Under the pieces are notes generated by a model. The model saw only the letters and a program-made list of their open reading frames with translations. It did no database searches and was not told the origin of the DNA. 55,555 nt of DNA. It comes from Marinospirillum insulare DSM 21763 (GTDB lineage: Bacteria > Pseudomonadota > Gammaproteobacteria > Pseudomonadales > Halomonadaceae). Positions within the stretch are counted from its first letter, which is position 1. Every line of letters starts with the position of its first letter. This document shows positions 53,163 through 55,555 of the stretch, one piece after another. The DNA lies in NCBI RefSeq assembly GCF_000686905.1, contig NZ_JMLW01000021.1:1-55555 (forward strand), read 5' to 3'. Position numbers and translations under genes: made by a program.

Positions 53163-54173
53163 ATGGCTGAACACAAGGACATGCTGCTGAGGCAACTAAC
53201 CCTTTTGCAGTTAATCCCACGCATGCCTGGGCGCATTGCAACGACGGTGCTGCGCGACAAGTTGGCTGAACGAGGCTTTGAAGTTGACTTGCGAACGCTG
53301 CAAAGAGATTTAAAGAACAAGCTTTCACTGGTGTTTCCGCTGATCTGTCACGAGGAGGAGCGGCCTTTTCGCTGGAGCTTTGATGCTGACGCTCAGCTCA
53401 ATTTGCCTTCAATAGACACGCCCCGCGCACTTGCCCTTTATATGGCGGAAGAGCATTTAAAAGATGTGCTGCCGCAAACGGTACTGGACCAACTCAATCC
53501 TGACTTCAATGCTGCACGCAACCATCTGGCTGGTCTTAAATACAATGAACTGAGCCACTGGTCAGAAGTGGTTCGTGCGGTGCCAACAGCCCGTCTGCTT
53601 AAACCAGCTGAAATTAAAAGAGAGGTCTGGGCAAGTGTCAGTGAGTCGCTGTTAAAGCATCAGCAGTTGAAAATCGTTTATCTCAGCCGTTCTAAAAACC
53701 GAGTCAAGTCGATGATCCTGCATCCAGCTGGGCTCATCGCAAGGGACACCGTTAGCTACCTGGTCGCAAAAGTTAATGACTACGATGATTTCAGGCAGTT
53801 TGCCCTGCATCGTATTCAAGAGTGCGAACTACTGGAGAAGCCTGCAAGACAACCTAATGAATTTTGCATTGATACCTTTATTGATAGCCCCAGCTTTACA
53901 CGCAGCCAAGACGTTAGAAAGGTCAAACTCATCGCTGACATTCATCCTCAGGTCGCGTGGAAACTGACTGAGACTCCTTTAAGCTCAAGGCAAAAAATCA
54001 AATCAATTGATCAACCTCAGAACTGGTTCCGGCTGGAAGCAAAGGTCAACCAGGATCAAGAAACCTTCTGGTGGATTCTTTCACTGGGACACAGGATTCG
54101 TGTTCACCAGCCCCTTGACTGGGTAGATGAGATCAAAGCGAGCCTAAAAGAAACACAGGCGCTTTATGTTTGA
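53163..54173 (+). CDS. WYL-domain transcriptional regulator
   Basis: 336 aa. An N-terminal DeoR-like winged helix (LLQLIPRMPGRIATTVLRDKL, LRTLQRDL) is followed by a WYL domain (KIVYLSRSKNRVKSMILHPAGLIARDTVSYLVA ... FALHRIQECELLE) and a C-terminal WCX-like extension. WYL regulators bind nucleic-acid ligands and often control defence genes. It faces the YccF-to-helicase set across a 111-nt gap that includes a short inverted repeat (GCGAC/GTCGC near 53110) and starts after AGGAGAG. Probable local regulator of both directions. Confidence 0.87.
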   Translation: MAEHKDMLLRQLTLLQLIPRMPGRIATTVLRDKLAERGFEVDLRTLQRDLKNKLSLVFPLICHEEERPFRWSFDADAQLNLPSIDTPRALALYMAEEHLKDVLPQTVLDQLNPDFNAARNHLAGLKYNELSHWSEVVRAVPTARLLKPAEIKREVWASVSESLLKHQQLKIVYLSRSKNRVKSMILHPAGLIARDTVSYLVAKVNDYDDFRQFALHRIQECELLEKPARQPNEFCIDTFIDSPSFTRSQDVRKVKLIADIHPQVAWKLTETPLSSRQKIKSIDQPQNWFRLEAKVNQDQETFWWILSLGHRIRVHQPLDWVDEIKASLKETQALYV

Positions 54174-55062
54174 TCTCTTCACCCCGATTCTCGAAAAGAA
54201 GATTGCGCAAGGCGAGATCACTCGGCATGTGATCTTGGTTTTTTCCTGGTCTGCACCCCAGAGTGTGACCAGAGGTTGCTATGCCATGCTCAACACCAGC
54301 CCTCTGATACGCCGACTACCAACTGAATGCCATTTTATTAGTAGCAGCAAGGGTATACAAAAAGCTCAACAGCAACTGATCGATCAAGGCTTACTGTTGC
54401 AAATGACTAAGGCTCTTGATGCCGCTCCAATTCAGTTTGGTTTTGATCAACTACACCCTCTACTGGATGCTCAGGGACAAGCCTTAACGCATCTACGAAC
54501 ACCTGAAGCACAGGAGCAGGCTGGCATCGTGATCGTTGAGCTGATTCGAGAACTTGCTAGCTGCAAAAAAACTCAGCTAACCCTCATTTCCCCGGAATGC
54601 ACGCTGGAAGCCTACATGCGTGCAGGCATATCATTGTTCGGGCATGATCATTCCCAGTATCGACACTTGTGGGTCAAGCCAGAGCTTAAACCACGCGCTG
54701 ACTTTTTTTATCCCATCGGCATCCATTCTAAGCAGGAGACCGTTAGAACCTACAAAGCCCAACAACCTGCTCAACTTAACGCCATTCAACAGGCTCCAAG
54801 TTTGGCCCAGGCAGCGTTAAAACCATCACTGATCCGTTTTCTTTTACAGCAACTCGGGCATGGTAGACCTTTAGAACAGCTACTCGGTTACGACCGCAAA
54901 CCTTTCAGCCAAGACTGTTGCCAGCTTTTAACACCCTCAATGCACTGCCAGTCACACAGGTGTGATCACTCAGCACGACCAGAGCTAGGGTTTAGATTGG
55001 GGCGTAGTGAGTCCTTGTCTGAAGAAATTAGGTCCGGGCAAATTAGATTGCCATACTACTAA
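54166..55062 (+). CDS. Unknown 298-aa protein coupled to WYL regulator
   Basis: ATG 54166 overlaps the end of the WYL gene by 8 nt, so the two are co-translated. The first ~180 residues look folded and cytoplasmic (HVILVFSWSAPQSVTRG, AGIVIVELIRELAS, LTLISPECTLEAYMRAG). The last ~45 residues are His/Cys/Ser/Arg-rich and look non-native, perhaps read-through after a 3' truncation by the insertion elements that start at ~55096. Family not recognised. Confidence 0.55.
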   Translation: MFDLFTPILEKKIAQGEITRHVILVFSWSAPQSVTRGCYAMLNTSPLIRRLPTECHFISSSKGIQKAQQQLIDQGLLLQMTKALDAAPIQFGFDQLHPLLDAQGQALTHLRTPEAQEQAGIVIVELIRELASCKKTQLTLISPECTLEAYMRAGISLFGHDHSQYRHLWVKPELKPRADFFYPIGIHSKQETVRTYKAQQPAQLNAIQQAPSLAQAALKPSLIRFLLQQLGHGRPLEQLLGYDRKPFSQDCCQLLTPSMHCQSHRCDHSARPELGFRLGRSESLSEEIRSGQIRLPYY

Positions 55063-55095
55063 TTGAACTGTTCCATGCCTCGCCACTAGTCAAAG

Positions 55096-55199
55096 TGTAC
55101 TGGTCAAGCCCAAGTGGACACTTTTAATTGATAATTTTCATACTCAACTGGGGTCATATCACCATTAGATGTATGAAGCCTTTTTATAATCTCTTCCAG
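55096..55199 (-). mobile_element. IS3 family OrfB C-terminal remnant
   Basis: On the minus strand the frame ends EEIIKRLHTSNGDMTPVEYE ... STWA and stops at 55104-55106; this is the typical C-terminus of IS3-family transposase OrfB. The outer sequence (TGTACTGGTC) may be the element end. It is cut at 55199/55200 where IS66-like sequence begins, so the IS3 copy was interrupted or deleted. Confidence 0.75.
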
Positions 55200-55555
55200 T
55201 GGTGCCAAGGTCAACTGGAAAACTGCGGCCTGTTACCCACTGATCCACTGAGTAAAGCACTTAATTATGTGCTCAAACGTGAAGCCAGTCTGAGTGTCTT
55301 CTTAGAAGACCCAGACGTACAACCCGACACTAATCATTTAGAACACACCCTGCGCCCCATTCCACTGGGTCGTAAGAACTGGCTGTTCTGCTGGACAGAA
55401 CTGGGTGCTGAACACTTAGGCATCATCCAAAGCCTAATCAGCACCTGCAAATTACACGACCTCAATCCCTACACCTACCTAGTCGATGTATTGCAGCGAA
55501 TCAGCCAGCACCCGGCTAGCAAAGTTAACGAACTAACCCCACGGCTGTGGAAAGA
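55200..55555 (+). mobile_element. IS66 family transposase, 3' part (partial)
   Basis: An open frame without start codon encodes the C-terminal third of an IS66 TnpC transposase: ALNYVLKREASLSVFLEDPD, the catalytic-Glu region NHLEHTLRPIPLGRKNW, GIIQSLISTCKLH and YLVDVLQRISQHP. The 5' part is lost at the IS3 junction and the 3' end runs off the window. Confidence 0.85.

Overview
The window comes from a gammaproteobacterial chromosome. The 5' end of a 16S rRNA gene (minus strand), sbcB, phaB, a DUF349 protein, a Bcr/CflA transporter and a pitrilysin-like protease together suggest an Oceanospirillales/Pseudomonadales-type bacterium. Genus cannot be decided from 94 bases of 16S. Core genes on the left are AT-rich; several genes right of 14.5 kb are clearly GC-richer and mosaic.

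Layout. 1-626: 16S 5' end with its leader (boxA) and P1 promoter, reading leftward. 627-14235: core chromosome: GGDEF protein, a SRAP-like protein that has lost its catalytic residues, M16 protease; MFS transporter, exonuclease I and a phosphoketolase-like enzyme on the minus strand; DUF349 protein; PhaB. 14479-14555: initiator tRNA with promoter and terminator. From there rightward the DNA is accessory: an Xre repressor, 20-bp-phased repeats, an excisionase-like gene and a tyrosine integrase directly follow the tRNA, as in a tRNA-anchored genomic island. No second attachment site was found, so the right boundary is probably outside the window.

Island content. (1) A one-protein MmeI-like restriction-modification enzyme (17005-20460) whose target-recognition part is AT-rich inside a GC-rich gene, suggesting specificity-domain exchange. 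(2) An IS630 remnant. (3) The main find: a tightly coupled seven-gene minus-strand operon (33082 down to 21262): vWA protein, PP2C phosphatase and zinc-ribbon kinase (a TerY-P triad), then an SF1 helicase, a protein ending in a HEPN-type RNxxxH motif, a coiled-coil McrB-like AAA+ ATPase and a McrC/DUF2357-like zinc-ribbon protein. It is preceded by a near-consensus sigma-54 promoter, and the next gene upstream encodes a sigma-54 activator with a CARF/RtcR-like N-terminal domain. This reads as an inducible, phosphorylation-controlled DNA/RNA-processing defence or stress system. (4) umuD with an SOS-like box, a umuC with an in-frame internal deletion of about 100 codons, and a CLCA_X protein. 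(5) A patchwork of small or orphan genes (37.3-45.2 kb) including a secreted nuclease, two hydrolase-like proteins, two possible DNA-glycosylase-like proteins, a truncated metallophosphoesterase and a GC-rich SUMF1-type secreted protein. (6) A second candidate defence operon on the minus strand (53051 to 45172): YccF membrane protein, small secreted protein, unknown 456-aa protein, phospholipase-D-type protein and a large SNF2-like helicase, divergent from a WYL regulator and an unknown 298-aa protein. (7) Nested IS3 and IS66 remnants at the right edge.

How they work together (inference): the island carries at least three independent genome-defence or DNA-processing modules. Restriction would act constitutively, while the TerY-P operon would be switched on through sigma-54 when its activator binds a ligand, possibly an RNA end or cyclic nucleotide. 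The kinase/phosphatase pair would then set the state of the helicase/AAA+/HEPN effector complex.
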